From Roseateles asaccharophilus (GTDB lineage Bacteria > Pseudomonadota > Gammaproteobacteria > Burkholderiales > Burkholderiaceae_C): a stretch of DNA of 64,000 nucleotides. The notes beneath the pieces were generated by a model, which ran no database searches, was not told the origin of the DNA, and was given only the letters and a program-made list of their open reading frames with translations. The stretch lies in assembly GCF_004362405.1 (NCBI RefSeq), contig NZ_SNXE01000001.1:620001-684000 (forward strand), read 5' to 3'. A program made the position numbers and the translations under genes. Below, in pieces: positions 17,959 through 31,047 of this stretch (position 1 is its first letter; each line of letters starts with the position of its first letter).

Positions 17959-18885
17959 ATGAGCATTCTGCTGAGCGGGCGCTGGCCCGAGGCCGAGCGG
18001 GACCAGTGGCTGGCCTTGCTCAGTGCTGCCCTGCCCGAGGAGCGCTTTGTGCTGGCGCCCGAGCCCGAGGTGGAGATCGCCGTGGTGGCCAATCCGGCGC
18101 CCGGTGCCCTGCAGGGCCTGCCGCGCCTGGGCTTCATCCAGTCGCTCTGGGCCGGGGTGGAAAAGCTGCTGGCGGACGAGACCCTGCCGCCGGGCATTCC
18201 CCTGGCGCGCATGGTGGACCCGGCCATGAACGAGGCCATGCCCCAGACCGCGCTCTGGGCCGTGCTGGGCCTGCACCGCGGCTTCTTCCAGGTGCAGGCG
18301 CAGCAGCGCCGCCGCGAATGGCGTCAGCCCGCCCAGCCACGCGCCGCCGAGTGGCGGGTGCTGGTGCTGGGCCTGGGCGAGCTGGGCGGCCGCGTGGCCC
18401 AGGCTCTGGCGGCCCAGGGCTATGCGGTGAGCGGCTACAGCCGCAGCCCGGCAGCGCTGGCCGGCGTGCGCTGCCTGCATGGCGGCCTGGAGGTGCTGGA
18501 TGCCGCCCTGGCCGAGGCCGATACCGTGATCAATCTGCTGCCCCTGACCGCGGCCACGCGCGGGCTCTTCGACGCGGCGCGCCTGGCCCGCTTCAAGCCC
18601 GGGGCCGGCTTGGTGAACCTGGCACGCGGCGCCCATGTGCAGGAGGCCGATCTGCTGGACGCCCTGGCCCGGGGCCGGCCGGGCCACGCGGTGCTGGACG
18701 TGTTCCAGCAGGAGCCCCTGCCGGCGGAGCATGCCTTCTGGGGCCATGAGCAGATCACCGTGCTGCCCCACACCGCGGCCCAGACCGATGCGCGCAGCGC
18801 CGCCGCCCTGGTGGCCGCCAATGTGCGGGCCTGGCGTGCCGGAAGCCCCCTGGCCCATGGGGTCAGTCGGGAGCGCGCTTACTGA
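17959..18885 (+). CDS. ghrA: Glyoxylate/hydroxypyruvate reductase A-like D-2-hydroxyacid dehydrogenase
   Basis: The enzyme reduces glyoxylate and hydroxypyruvate with NAD(P)H. The 308-residue sequence has the Rossmann motif VLGLGELGGRVAQALAAQGY, the NADP-favouring SRSP after beta-2, NLLPLTAATRGLFDA, the catalytic LARGAHVQEADL and DVFQQEPLP, and the general-acid histidine in VLPHTAAQT. It lacks the longer N-terminal region of GhrB. It starts 4 bp after pncC, so it is probably cotranscribed. Confidence 0.9.
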   Translation: MSILLSGRWPEAERDQWLALLSAALPEERFVLAPEPEVEIAVVANPAPGALQGLPRLGFIQSLWAGVEKLLADETLPPGIPLARMVDPAMNEAMPQTALWAVLGLHRGFFQVQAQQRRREWRQPAQPRAAEWRVLVLGLGELGGRVAQALAAQGYAVSGYSRSPAALAGVRCLHGGLEVLDAALAEADTVINLLPLTAATRGLFDAARLARFKPGAGLVNLARGAHVQEADLLDALARGRPGHAVLDVFQQEPLPAEHAFWGHEQITVLPHTAAQTDARSAAALVAANVRAWRAGSPLAHGVSRERAY

Positions 18886-18935
18886 GCATCTGGGTTAGCC
18901 TTGATGCACGTTGGGATACATAGACCATCTGCGTT

Positions 18936-21683
18936 ATGGCTGGAGTCCAGGCCTTGATCGAGATGTTTGCCACCGAGGAGGCCGTGCAGGCCCTGGAGGC
19001 GCGTTACCGGGCGGCCCCCGAGCCGGGCCTGGCCCTGGAGCTGGCCTGGGCCCTGCGCCAGCGCGACACCGGGCGGGCCCTGCAGCTGCTGCGCGGCGTG
19101 CCGCCCTCGCCGCGCCTGTGGCTGACCGAAGCCGAATGCGTGCTGCTGCTGGGACGGCTGGACGAGTCCGAGCGGCTGCTCCAGCGTGCCGAGCAGGGTT
19201 TCGCGGCCGCGCAGGACGCGCTGGGCCTGGCCGATGTGCAGTGGCTGCACTACTACCTGGCGGCCGACCGCGGCGACACCCCGGGTCTGCACCGCGCCTT
19301 GGAACAGGCCATTGCCCTGGCCGAGCGCGGGGGCGATGCGCGCCGCCGCCTTGTTTTCGAGGCCAGCCTGGCGCGGGCCGAGGTGCTGCGTGACCGTGCC
19401 GAGGCCGAATCGCGCTGGGCTACGAGTCTGCCGCCGGCCGATGAGCGCGATGCCCTGTGCGCCGCGGCGCTGAACGACTTTCGCGGCATGCTGGCGGCCC
19501 TGGGGGGCCAGTTCCTGGAGTCCATCGAGGCCTGCTCCGCCGCTTACAGCCAGGCCCTGCACAGCGGTCAGCTGCGCCGCGCCATCGCCCTGGCCACCAA
19601 TCTGGGTTTCACCTTCACCCGGATGCACGACTACGAGAGCGCCATCGACTGGCTGCGGCGGGCCCTGGAGCTGGCCCGCTCGGCGCGCTGGCCGGGCATG
19701 ATCAGCCTGTGTCTGGCCCATACCGGCGAGGCCCTGCGCCGCCTGGGGCAGCTGGGCGAGGCGCGCGAGCTCTTGCAGGAATGCCTGCAGCTGCAGGCGG
19801 CGCGGCCCCAGGCCCGCACCACGGCCCTGGGGCGCCAGTATCTGGCTGATGTGTTCATGGATCTGGGTGATGCCCAGGCCGCGCTGCAGGGCTTTGAGCA
19901 GCTGGGGCGTGAGGCCGTGGTGGGGGGGTGGATCGATCTGCAGATCGAGTCCGCCCGGGGGCGCGCCCGCGTCCTGCCGGCCCTGGAGCGGGCCGAGGAC
20001 GCCGTGCAGGCCGTGCAGCAGGCCCTGGCCTTGTGTCAGTCCCAGCATGAGCGCGGCCAGCTGCCGGAGCTGCACGGCCAGCTGGGTGAGCTGCTGCTGC
20101 GCCTGGGGCGCGGCGAGGAGGCGCGCCAGTGCTATGCCCAGGCCCTGGAGGAGGCGCAGGCCCTGCCCGGCTACCGCCTGCCACCGGCTCTGCTGGATGG
20201 TGCCGCACGCGCGCATGCGAGCTTGGGCCAGTACGAGACGGCCTTCGAGCTCTCGCGCCGGGCCGGTGCGCTGCGCGAGCAGGGCTTCAGCGAGGACGCC
20301 CGCCAGCGCTCGCGCGCCATGCACACCCATCACCAGATCGAACGTGCCCGCGCCGAGAGCGAGCATCTGCGGCGCCTGGCGGCCTCGGAGGCGGCGCGCT
20401 TCGAGGCGCTCAAGGATGCACATGCGGTGCTGGAGCATCTGGGCCGGGTGGGCCAGGAGATCACGGCCGAGCTGCAGGTGGATCGTGTGCTGGAGGTGCT
20501 GGAGCGCCGTGTGCACGCCCTGCTGCATGCCAGCTGCATGATGGTCTATCTGCTGGACGAGGGCGGCAGCCGCCTGCAGTGCGAGTTCGGCGTGGAGGAC
20601 GGGCAGCCCTTCCAGGACCCGCCGATTGCCCTGGATGCGCCCGATTCCTATGTGGCCCGCTGCGCCCGCGAGCGTCGCGAGTTCGTGCTGGATGCGCCCG
20701 ACGAGCTGGCCGTAGCCGCCCAGGTGGCCGACACGCCGCAGCCGCAGAGCCTGGTGTTCATGCCCCTGATGGTGGCGCAGCGCCTGGTGGGGGTGCTGAG
20801 CCTGCAGTCGCCGCGCAGCGCGGCCTATGGGGAGCGCGAGCAACTCATCGTGCGCAGCCTGGCGGCCTATGCCGCCATCGCGCTGGAGAATGCCCACGCC
20901 TACCAGCGTCTCTCGGCCCTGCAGCGCCAGCTGCTGGCCCAGGAGAAGCTGGCGGCCCTGGGCGCCCTGGTGGCGGGGGTGGCGCATGAAATCAACACAC
21001 CGATTGGCAACAGCTTGCTGGCCACCGGCACCTTGCTGGGAGCGACCCGTCAGATGGTGCAGCGGGTTGAGGGAGGTGGTGCGCTGAGGCGCAGCGATTG
21101 GCAGAGCTATGCGCGCGATTCGCTCAGCGGCCTGGAGATGATCGAGCGCAATATGCACAACGCCGCCAGCCTGGTGGACAACCTCAAGCAGGTGGTGCAG
21201 GAGCGGGATGTCCAGCAGCGCCGTGAGTTCCTCCTGGCCGAGTTGGCGGCGGAGCGGCTTCATGTCCTGGCGACCCGGGCCACGCGTGCCGGACACGCTT
21301 TGCGCCTGGAAATCGACGCCCAGCTGCGGCTGGACAGCTATCCCGGCCCCCTGGGTCAGGCGCTGGAAATCCTGGTGGGCAATGCCCTGCTGCACGGGCT
21401 GGAGCCCGGTCGGCCCGGCGTGGTGACGGTGCTGGCGGCGCCGCTGGACGAGGGGCGCTGCCGGCTGGAGGTGCGCGACAACGGGCGTGGCATGAGCGAG
21501 GCGGTGCTGGAGCGGGTGTTCGACCCCTTCTTCTCCACCCGCTTCGGCCAGGGCGGCAATGGACTGGGCCTGGCCATCTGCCACACCATCGTCTGCCATG
21601 TGCTGGGTGGCGAGATCCATGCCCACAGCGCGCCGGGACGCGGCAGCCGCTTCATCATGTCCCTGCCGCTGCGCACGCCCTGA
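18936..21683 (+). CDS. Soluble hybrid sensor: TPR array, GAF domain and histidine kinase
   Basis: A 915-residue protein with no membrane segment. Residues 1-450 are tetratricopeptide-like helical repeats (for example AIDWLRRALELARSARW, RRLGQLGEARELLQECL). A coiled linker leads to a GAF domain (about 515-655, from VLEVLERRVHALLHASCMMV). The kinase core has the phosphoacceptor in GVAHEINTP (H684) and ATPase boxes DNGRG (848-852), VFDPFFSTRFGQGGNGLGLA. The stimulus is unknown; protein partners of the TPR part and a small GAF ligand are possible. No response regulator lies beside it. The H-box GVAHE(I/L)NTPIGN is shared with the kinase at 52595. Confidence 0.9.
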   Translation: MAGVQALIEMFATEEAVQALEARYRAAPEPGLALELAWALRQRDTGRALQLLRGVPPSPRLWLTEAECVLLLGRLDESERLLQRAEQGFAAAQDALGLADVQWLHYYLAADRGDTPGLHRALEQAIALAERGGDARRRLVFEASLARAEVLRDRAEAESRWATSLPPADERDALCAAALNDFRGMLAALGGQFLESIEACSAAYSQALHSGQLRRAIALATNLGFTFTRMHDYESAIDWLRRALELARSARWPGMISLCLAHTGEALRRLGQLGEARELLQECLQLQAARPQARTTALGRQYLADVFMDLGDAQAALQGFEQLGREAVVGGWIDLQIESARGRARVLPALERAEDAVQAVQQALALCQSQHERGQLPELHGQLGELLLRLGRGEEARQCYAQALEEAQALPGYRLPPALLDGAARAHASLGQYETAFELSRRAGALREQGFSEDARQRSRAMHTHHQIERARAESEHLRRLAASEAARFEALKDAHAVLEHLGRVGQEITAELQVDRVLEVLERRVHALLHASCMMVYLLDEGGSRLQCEFGVEDGQPFQDPPIALDAPDSYVARCARERREFVLDAPDELAVAAQVADTPQPQSLVFMPLMVAQRLVGVLSLQSPRSAAYGEREQLIVRSLAAYAAIALENAHAYQRLSALQRQLLAQEKLAALGALVAGVAHEINTPIGNSLLATGTLLGATRQMVQRVEGGGALRRSDWQSYARDSLSGLEMIERNMHNAASLVDNLKQVVQERDVQQRREFLLAELAAERLHVLATRATRAGHALRLEIDAQLRLDSYPGPLGQALEILVGNALLHGLEPGRPGVVTVLAAPLDEGRCRLEVRDNGRGMSEAVLERVFDPFFSTRFGQGGNGLGLAICHTIVCHVLGGEIHAHSAPGRGSRFIMSLPLRTP

Positions 21684-21700
21684 GCCGGCGCGAGGCCGGT

Positions 21701-24121
21701 TCAGTTCAGGCCGGCGAAGACGGTATCCAGGGATTCGTCGCCGAGGTCCGGCGCCTTCCAGCGGGGCAACCAGTCCAAGAGCTGTGCGGCGGGCACGGGG
21801 CGCCCGATGAAGTAGCCCTGGCCCTCATCGCAGCCCAGGGCCGCGAGCAGCTTCCAGGCCTTGCCGGTCTCCACGCCCTCGGCCACCACCGACAGGCCCA
21901 GGTTGTGCGCCAGCTCGATGGTGGAGCGCACGATCTTGGCGTCATCGAGATCGCGCTCCATGGCCATCACAAAGCTGCGGTCGATCTTGAGCTCGTTGAC
22001 GGGCAGGCGCTTCAGGTAGGCCAGGGAGGAGTAGCCGGTGCCGAAGTCATCGATAGAGAGCTTGAAGCCCATCTCCGACAAGCGCTCCAGGGTCTGCAGC
22101 GCGCGCTGCGGATCGTCCATGATGGCGCTCTCGGTGATTTCCAGGCATTGCATGGAGGGGTCGGTACCGTGCCGGCCCAGCAGGGCCGCGATCTTGGCAG
22201 GCAGTTCCTGGTCCAGCAGGTCGCGCGTGCTGAGGTTGACACTGATGCGAAGCGACAGGCCCCGCGCCCTGGCCTGCTGCGCAAAGCGGGCCGATTCCTC
22301 GATCACCCAGGCCGTGAGCTGGCGGATGAAGCCGGTCTGCTCGGCAAAGGGAATGAACTGCATGGGCGGCACCAGGCCACGCTCGGGGTGTTCCCAGCGC
22401 ACCAGGGCTTCGGCGCTGTGCACCTGGCCGGTCTTGAAGTCCACCTTGGGCTGCAGAAACAGTCGCAGTTCCTGGCGCTCGATCGCACGGCGCAGCTCGC
22501 TCAGCAGCGACAGGGCCTCCTGGCTGCCGGCGTCCAGCGCACTTTCGTAGACCATGCTGCCGCTCTGGCGGCGTTTGGCGGCGTACATGGCCAGCTCGGC
22601 ACGGGCCAGCAGGATGCGGGTGTCACGGCCCTGCGAGGGCGCCAGCGCAATGCCGATGCCGGCCCCAAGGTCCACGGTCTGGTCGTCTATGCACAGCGGT
22701 GTGACGAAGTCCTGGTGAATGCGTGCGGCCTGGGCCAGGGCGGCCGCCTCGTCGGCGCCCTCCAGCAGCAGGGCGAATTCGTCACCCCCTAGGCGGGCCA
22801 GCAGGCTGCCTTCCGTGTTTTGCAAGGCTTGCAGGCGCACCGCCACGCTGCGCAGCAGGCGGTCACCGAAGGCGTGACCCAGCACATCGTTGACATGCTT
22901 GAAGCGGTCCAGGTCCAGCATCAGCACGGCGCAGGGGTGTTCGCCCCCTTCGGCCAGGCGGGCGCTCAGGCGCTGGCTGAATTGCTCGCGGTTGGGCAGG
23001 CCGGTGAGCGGGTCCCAGAAGGCCAGGCGGTGCACCTGAGCCTCGCGGTCACGGATGTCGTGGCGCATGAGCTCAAAGGCGCTGGCCAGCTCGCTCACCT
23101 CGCCCAGCGTGGAGCTGGCCGTGACCGGGGTTTCATAGTCGCCGCGGCCCAGGCGCTCGGCCGATTCGGCCAGGGAGGCGATGGGCCGGCTGATGCGGCG
23201 CGCCGTGAAGATGCTGCCCACCGCAAAAGCCAGCAGACCTGCCAGGGTCAGGGCCAGCAGGCTGAGTTGCAGCTGGCGGTAGGGCGCCATTTCTTCATCT
23301 ACCGAGGCCCACATGGCCACGGCGGCTCGGCTTGGCGGGCCAGAGGCCAGATCGCGCAGGGGCAGGCTCATCAGGCGCAGCTCCCAGCGCTGATCACCCC
23401 AGGACCGCATGACCGTGAGGCCGGGCTCCTGGTGGTTCAGCACACTGCCCATCTGTTCCCGCTCACGGGGCTCCAGCAGGGACACGAGTTCGACCCAGGG
23501 CTGATCGCGCGGGGCGGTCAGGAACATCGCGTCGATATTGACCAGGCGCTTGAGGTCCTGCAGGGGCGTGTCGTCCAGGGCGAAACCCATCAGAACATGC
23601 CCCATCAAGGTCGGAGCCTTCACCGGCACGGTGGCCAGCTGCAGCAGCTGGCCGTCCAGCAGCACCATGGCGGGCAACTCGGGGTCCGCGCCCTCGCGCA
23701 GGGACTTCAGCAAGGCCTCGATGCCAGGGCGGGTGGCCGCCACGAGGCGACCATCCAGGTCGGTGTAGGCCACCAGGGCCGCTCCGACGCGTTCCCCGTT
23801 GTTGGCCAGCGCATCCCTGATGGTGTCCCGGTCCTCCTGCTCGCCATAGCCCCGCCCCAGGGCTTCGCGGAAGCCCCAGTCGGCCGCCAGCAGCTCGGCC
23901 GCAGCCTGCTCGCGGGCAGCCTGCTGTACCAGCAGGCGCTGCATCATGCGGCCGGCCGTGGCCAGCTTGGCGTCGATGGCACGCTCCGCGTTGGCCTCGA
24001 TGGTCTGCCGCGTGAAGGCCAGGCTGGCGAGCTGCACCAGCAGCAGCAGCGCCAGAAAGAGGGCGACGATGCGGCCTTCGATGCGGCGCGGATTCAGGAA
24101 GGCGGGAAGTGGGCGCGGCAT
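21701..24121 (-). CDS. Membrane GGDEF/EAL cyclic-di-GMP protein with HAMP and periplasmic sensor
   Basis: The 806-residue protein has a first membrane helix (IVALFLALLLLVQLASLAF, about 16-34), a periplasmic sensor of about 240 residues, a second helix (LSLLALTLAGLLAFAVGSIF), a HAMP region (ARRISRPIASLAESAERLGR), GGDEF (RLGGDEFALLLEG, near 440) and EAL (AEALVRW near 570, with ESAIM and DDFGTGYSSLAYLKRLP). Both catalytic signatures are intact, so it could make or degrade cyclic di-GMP. I chose ATG 24121, 8 bp after the cupredoxin gene; the upstream open frame is antisense of that gene. The pairing suggests that redox or metal state sensed outside feeds cyclic-di-GMP. Confidence 0.93.
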   Translation of the reverse strand: MPRPLPAFLNPRRIEGRIVALFLALLLLVQLASLAFTRQTIEANAERAIDAKLATAGRMMQRLLVQQAAREQAAAELLAADWGFREALGRGYGEQEDRDTIRDALANNGERVGAALVAYTDLDGRLVAATRPGIEALLKSLREGADPELPAMVLLDGQLLQLATVPVKAPTLMGHVLMGFALDDTPLQDLKRLVNIDAMFLTAPRDQPWVELVSLLEPREREQMGSVLNHQEPGLTVMRSWGDQRWELRLMSLPLRDLASGPPSRAAVAMWASVDEEMAPYRQLQLSLLALTLAGLLAFAVGSIFTARRISRPIASLAESAERLGRGDYETPVTASSTLGEVSELASAFELMRHDIRDREAQVHRLAFWDPLTGLPNREQFSQRLSARLAEGGEHPCAVLMLDLDRFKHVNDVLGHAFGDRLLRSVAVRLQALQNTEGSLLARLGGDEFALLLEGADEAAALAQAARIHQDFVTPLCIDDQTVDLGAGIGIALAPSQGRDTRILLARAELAMYAAKRRQSGSMVYESALDAGSQEALSLLSELRRAIERQELRLFLQPKVDFKTGQVHSAEALVRWEHPERGLVPPMQFIPFAEQTGFIRQLTAWVIEESARFAQQARARGLSLRISVNLSTRDLLDQELPAKIAALLGRHGTDPSMQCLEITESAIMDDPQRALQTLERLSEMGFKLSIDDFGTGYSSLAYLKRLPVNELKIDRSFVMAMERDLDDAKIVRSTIELAHNLGLSVVAEGVETGKAWKLLAALGCDEGQGYFIGRPVPAAQLLDWLPRWKAPDLGDESLDTVFAGLN

Positions 24122-24129
24122 GGGCGGGC

Positions 24130-24729
24130 TCAGTCCTCGGCAAGTCGGAGTCGGCTGGGGGCGGACATTTGTGCGTTGACCATCAGGTTTTGCATCTGGA
24201 GCTGAGGCTTGCGCAGACTGGCATGCCACAGGCGCACGCTGTGCTGCCCCGGCGGCAGGTCCAGCTGCACGCGCCCAGTGGCGTCGGTCAGGGCGAACAG
24301 GGGCGTGTCGACGACGACGATATGGGCGCTCATGCGGTCGTGGATATTGCAACCCAGTGCCGCGACACCGGGCTTGTCGAACACGATGGGCTCGGCCGGT
24401 GTGCCCGAGTAGAGCTTGATGTCGAAGGGCTTGATCGGGGAGAAGGAATAGACGTGGTGGCGGACGGTGTCAAAGTTCGGGAAAAACACCGCCGTGCCCG
24501 TCTGAACCGTCAGGATGGCGGGCTGGAACTGGCGCTCGCGCTGCACCATCTCGGCCCGCGTGCCACGGGGCGCCGTGCGTGCCTGTCCCTGCAGCTCGAC
24601 GGCGACCACGGCGTTGGCCAGGGGCTGACCCTTGGCATCAAGCACCTCAATGGCCCAGGGCAGGGCCATGCTGCAGCCGCAGCCACCCAGCCATCCCAGG
24701 ATCAGCGCATGTCGATACAAAGCCCGCAT
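24130..24729 (-). CDS. Periplasmic cupredoxin-like protein (methylamine-utilisation type)
   Basis: The 199-residue protein has a signal peptide (MRALYRHALILGWLGGCGC), a plastocyanin-like domain and a carboxypeptidase-regulatory-like beta domain. Copper-type ligands are visible: the histidines of TVRHHVYSF, Cys in AALGCNIHDRM, His and Met following it. It most likely carries electrons or binds copper in the periplasm. The gene lies 8 bp upstream of the GGDEF/EAL gene, so it probably supplies that sensor. An alternative name is blue-copper-domain protein. Confidence 0.82.
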   Translation of the reverse strand: MRALYRHALILGWLGGCGCSMALPWAIEVLDAKGQPLANAVVAVELQGQARTAPRGTRAEMVQRERQFQPAILTVQTGTAVFFPNFDTVRHHVYSFSPIKPFDIKLYSGTPAEPIVFDKPGVAALGCNIHDRMSAHIVVVDTPLFALTDATGRVQLDLPPGQHSVRLWHASLRKPQLQMQNLMVNAQMSAPSRLRLAED

Positions 24730-24819
24730 GTTTTCGGCACGTGGTGCCGTTCAACGCAACGGCACTGACTCTAGCCGGAATGGGGCTGACCCGGGGAACC
24801 GCGCGACACGGCCGTGCGC

Positions 24820-25893
24820 TCAGGGGCGCAGGGCCAGCTTGGGCGCGCGCGGGGCTGCGGCCACCTCGATCAGCATCAGGGCCAGGCGCTGCAAGGCGTC
24901 CCAGGGCTCCAGGGGCCAGCCGGGATGGCGCAGGCCCTTGACGATGCCGTCGCAGACCTGGGCCGCCTCCACCAGGGGCGTGAGCTGGGCCAGGCGCAGG
25001 CCGGGCACGATGCGCTCGAAGAGCTTTTCCTTGGCACCCCAGATGCGGCCCTCGCGCAGGGCCATGGGCAGGGGCTTGCCGGCCTCCACGGCCTCGCGCA
25101 CGCGCTTGAGGGCGCGCACATCCTCGGCCAGGGTCCAGTGCACCAGCACGGCAGCCTCGCCCTCGGCGCGCAGGCCGTCCAGCATGCGCAGCACCCGGGT
25201 GAGCTGGCCGGCCAGCACGGCCTCGCTGAGCTTGAACACGTCGTAGCGCGCCACGTTCAGCACGGCCTGCTCGATCTGCTCGAAGCTCAGCGGCCCCTGG
25301 GGGTGCAGCAGGGCGAGCTTCTGCAACTCCTGGTGCGCGGCCAGCAGATTGCCCTCCACCCGGTCGGCAAAGAAGGCCAGGGCGCGCTGACCCTCCTCAC
25401 CCTCGGCCACGGGCTGGCCCTGGGCCGCCAGGCGCTGGGCGATCCACTGCGGCAGGGCGCGGCGCTCCACCGGGTCCACGCGCACGGTGAGGCCATGAGC
25501 GTCCAGGGCGCCGAACCAGGCGCCGTTCATCTGGGTCTTGTCCAGGCGGGGCAGGCTGACCAGGGTGACCACATCCTCGGGCAGGGCCTCGCAGTAGCGC
25601 TGCAGAGCCTCGGAGCCCTCCTTGCCGGGCTTGCCCGAGGGAATGCGGATCTCGATGAACTGGCGCTCGGCAAACAGGCTCAGGGCCTGGGCCGCGCCCA
25701 GCACCGGGCCCCAGTCGAAATAGGCGCCGCTGACGGTGAAGACCTTGCGCTCGCCATAGCCCTGGGCTCGCGCCGCGGCGCGGATGGCGTCGCAGGCCTC
25801 CTGGGCCAGCAGGGGCTCGTCGCCGTAGACCGTGTAGAGGGGCTTGAGGCCCTTGGCCAGCTGGGCCGGGAGTGCGTCGGGGCGGATCTGCAC
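24820..25893 (-). CDS. holA: DNA polymerase III delta subunit
   Basis: HolA opens the beta sliding clamp within the clamp loader. The 357-residue protein has the opening LKPLYTVYGDEPLLAQEACDAIR, a RecA-like AAA domain without Walker A (as usual for delta), the LVSLPRLDKTQ strand, GNLLAAHQELQKLALL, and the collar helices at the C-terminus. It follows lptE by 10 bp in the conserved leuS-lptE-holA order. Confidence 0.97.
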   Translation of the reverse strand: MQIRPDALPAQLAKGLKPLYTVYGDEPLLAQEACDAIRAAARAQGYGERKVFTVSGAYFDWGPVLGAAQALSLFAERQFIEIRIPSGKPGKEGSEALQRYCEALPEDVVTLVSLPRLDKTQMNGAWFGALDAHGLTVRVDPVERRALPQWIAQRLAAQGQPVAEGEEGQRALAFFADRVEGNLLAAHQELQKLALLHPQGPLSFEQIEQAVLNVARYDVFKLSEAVLAGQLTRVLRMLDGLRAEGEAAVLVHWTLAEDVRALKRVREAVEAGKPLPMALREGRIWGAKEKLFERIVPGLRLAQLTPLVEAAQVCDGIVKGLRHPGWPLEPWDALQRLALMLIEVAAAPRAPKLALRP

Positions 25894-25903
25894 GGCGCGG
25901 GGC

Positions 25904-26403
25904 TCAGCCGGGGAGGCGCACCGTGGCCAGGCGGCGCAGGATCTGGGTCACCGCATCGGACTGCATGGCGCGGAAGAGCTGGGCCTCCTCCTGCTCCTTG
26001 GCCAGGGCCTGGGTCTCGGTGTAGTTCATCTCGCGGCTCAGGCGCAGCTCGGTGGGTGGCAGCAGGATCTCGCCGGATGCGGTGCGCAAGAGATAGTCCA
26101 CGCGCAGGCGCAGCTCCCACTCCCGCACCTGTCCGGCGCTGGTGGTCACCAGGGCCCGCTTGTCGCGGTCGTCGCGTCGCGCTTCCAGCACCAGCTCGGC
26201 ACGGTTGAAGTCCTCGGGCACCTGCACCGAGGTGCGCGCCAGCAGCTGGCGCCGCAGCTCCGCCGCCAGGGGCGAGCCGGGCCTGAAGCCCTGCAGGCCC
26301 AGGCTGCGAAAGCGCAGTTCCGGCTCGCGCCGCGGCGCAAAGCCGCAGGCGGCCAGCCCCAGGGGCAGGGTGGCGAGCAGGAGGGTGCGGCGGCGCAGTG
26401 TCA

Positions 26404-26404
<1 letters not shown>
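25904..26404 (-). CDS. lptE: LPS-assembly lipoprotein LptE
   Basis: LptE plugs the LptD barrel that inserts lipopolysaccharide into the outer membrane. The 166-residue protein has a lipoprotein signal MTLRRRTLLLATLPLGLAAC with lipobox LAAC, then a GF start and alternating beta strands (EWELRLRVDYLLRTASGE). ATG overlaps the leuS stop (ATGA at 26404). Confidence 0.93.
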
Positions 26405-29541
<3,137 letters not shown>

Positions 29542-29554
29542 GCTGCGGCCCTCT

Positions 29555-30208
29555 TCAGCCGGCCGCGCTCTGCAGCAGCTCGCGCAGATCGTGGGCAAAG
29601 CCTTCCAGCTCGGCCTCGCAGGCGGCGACGAGCTTGCCGAACACGTTGTAGGCCAGCACGGCCGGAATGGCCACGGCCAGGCCGGCCGCCGTCATCACCA
29701 GGGCCTCGCCCACCGGGCCGGCAATGCGCTCGATGCTGAGCTGCCCTCCCGCGGAGAGCTGGAGCAGGGCGTGGTAGATGCCCCAGACGGTGCCGAACAG
29801 GCCCACAAAGGGCGCTGTGGCGCCGATGGAGGCCAGCATGACCTGACCGTATTGCAGGCGCTGCAGCACGGCATGCAGGGCGTCGCGCAGTCGGCGGGTG
29901 AGCTGGGATTCGAGCCGGCCGGCGGCTTCCAGACAGGGGCCGGCCGGGGCTGCCCGCCCCGCATCGAGCAGGGGCAGGAGGATTTGCTCGCGGTCCAGGC
30001 CCAGCAAGGCCTGGCGACCGGCGTCCAGGTCCGGCGCCGCCCAGAAGGCGGGCACGGCGCGCTGCAGATCGCGTCGGGCGCGCCGCAGAGCCCAGCTCTT
30101 CCAGAAGATCAGCACCCAGGCGCTGAGGGACATCAGCAGCATCAGCAGGGCCACGCCACGCGAGACCCCATCGGCCTGGGCCCAGTAGCCTGCGAAGCCC
30201 GCTTGCAT
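29555..30208 (-). CDS. exbB: MotA/TolQ/ExbB proton-channel protein
   Basis: The 217-residue inner-membrane protein has helix 1 (GVALLMLLMSLSAWVLIFW), a cytoplasmic loop rich in basic and acidic residues, and the signature helices 2 and 3 (IGATAPFVGLFGTVWGIYHAL and IAGPVGEALVMTAAGLAVAIP). It lies 13 bp upstream of exbD and presumably energises outer-membrane receptors such as the one at 49346. TolQ is the alternative name. Confidence 0.92.
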   Translation of the reverse strand: MQAGFAGYWAQADGVSRGVALLMLLMSLSAWVLIFWKSWALRRARRDLQRAVPAFWAAPDLDAGRQALLGLDREQILLPLLDAGRAAPAGPCLEAAGRLESQLTRRLRDALHAVLQRLQYGQVMLASIGATAPFVGLFGTVWGIYHALLQLSAGGQLSIERIAGPVGEALVMTAAGLAVAIPAVLAYNVFGKLVAACEAELEGFAHDLRELLQSAAG

Positions 30209-30234
30209 GGATGGAGTCCCTCCCTGCCCCGCCC

Positions 30235-31047
30235 TTACTTCAGGCCAAGCACGTCGTCCATGCCATAGAGGCCGGGACCGTTGGCGGCCAGGAAGCGGGC
30301 GGCGCGCAGGCTGCCCTGGGCATAGGTGACGCGGCTGCTGGACTTGTGGCTGATCTCGATGCGCTCGCCGATGCCGGCGAAGAGCACGGTGTGGTCGCCC
30401 ACGATATCGCCGCCGCGCACGGTGGCAAAACCAATGGTGGAGGGATCGCGCTCGCCGGTGACGCCCTCGCGGCCGTAGACCGCGCAGCTCTTGAGGTCGC
30501 GGCCCAGGGCCTGGGCCACCACCTCGCCCATGGCCAGGGCGGTGCCGCTGGGGGCGTCCACCTTATGGCGATGGTGGGCCTCGACGATCTCGATGTCGTA
30601 GCCGGTGGACAGGGAGCGGGCGGCCAGGTCCAGCAGCTTGAGCACCACGTTCACGCCCACGCTCATGTTCGGCGCCATCATGACGCCGATCTCGCGGGCA
30701 TGGGCAGCCACCTCGGCCTTCTGTTCGGGGGTGAAGCCGGTGGTACCGATCACGACCTTGGTGCCCAGCTCGCGGCAGATGGCCAGATGGGCCAGCGTGC
30801 CCTCGGGGCGGGTGAAGTCGATCAGCACATCGGCGCCGGCCAGGCCCTGGCGCAGGTCGGCGGTGATGGCCACGCCGCTGGCCTGGCCCAGCCAAGCGCT
30901 GGCGTCCTGGCCCAGGGCCGGGCTGTCGGTCCGGTCCAGCGCGCCGCTGAGACGGCAGTCGGGGGCGTTGACCACGGCCTCGATCAGCATGCGACCCATG
31001 CGGCCGGAGGCCCCGGCAATGGCGATATTCAGAACGGGCGCGCTCAC
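30235..31047 (-). CDS. dapB: 4-hydroxy-tetrahydrodipicolinate reductase
   Basis: DapB performs the second committed step of lysine and diaminopimelate synthesis. The 270-residue sequence has the nucleotide motif [29 protein letters not shown], the catalytic [16 protein letters not shown] and [17 protein letters not shown]. It begins 4 bp inside the end of bamE, so bamE and dapB are coupled. Confidence 0.98.
   Translation of the reverse strand: MSAPVLNIAIAGASGRMGRMLIEAVVNAPDCRLSGALDRTDSPALGQDASAWLGQASGVAITADLRQGLAGADVLIDFTRPEGTLAHLAICRELGTKVVIGTTGFTPEQKAEVAAHAREIGVMMAPNMSVGVNVVLKLLDLAARSLSTGYDIEIVEAHHRHKVDAPSGTALAMGEVVAQALGRDLKSCAVYGREGVTGERDPSTIGFATVRGGDIVGDHTVLFAGIGERIEISHKSSSRVTYAQGSLRAARFLAANGPGLYGMDDVLGLK

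Noticed and set aside
18879..21626. Long minus-strand frame across the TPR/GAF kinase
   Set aside because: Shadow of a confirmed kinase; composition is Gln/His/Leu-rich without domain motifs.
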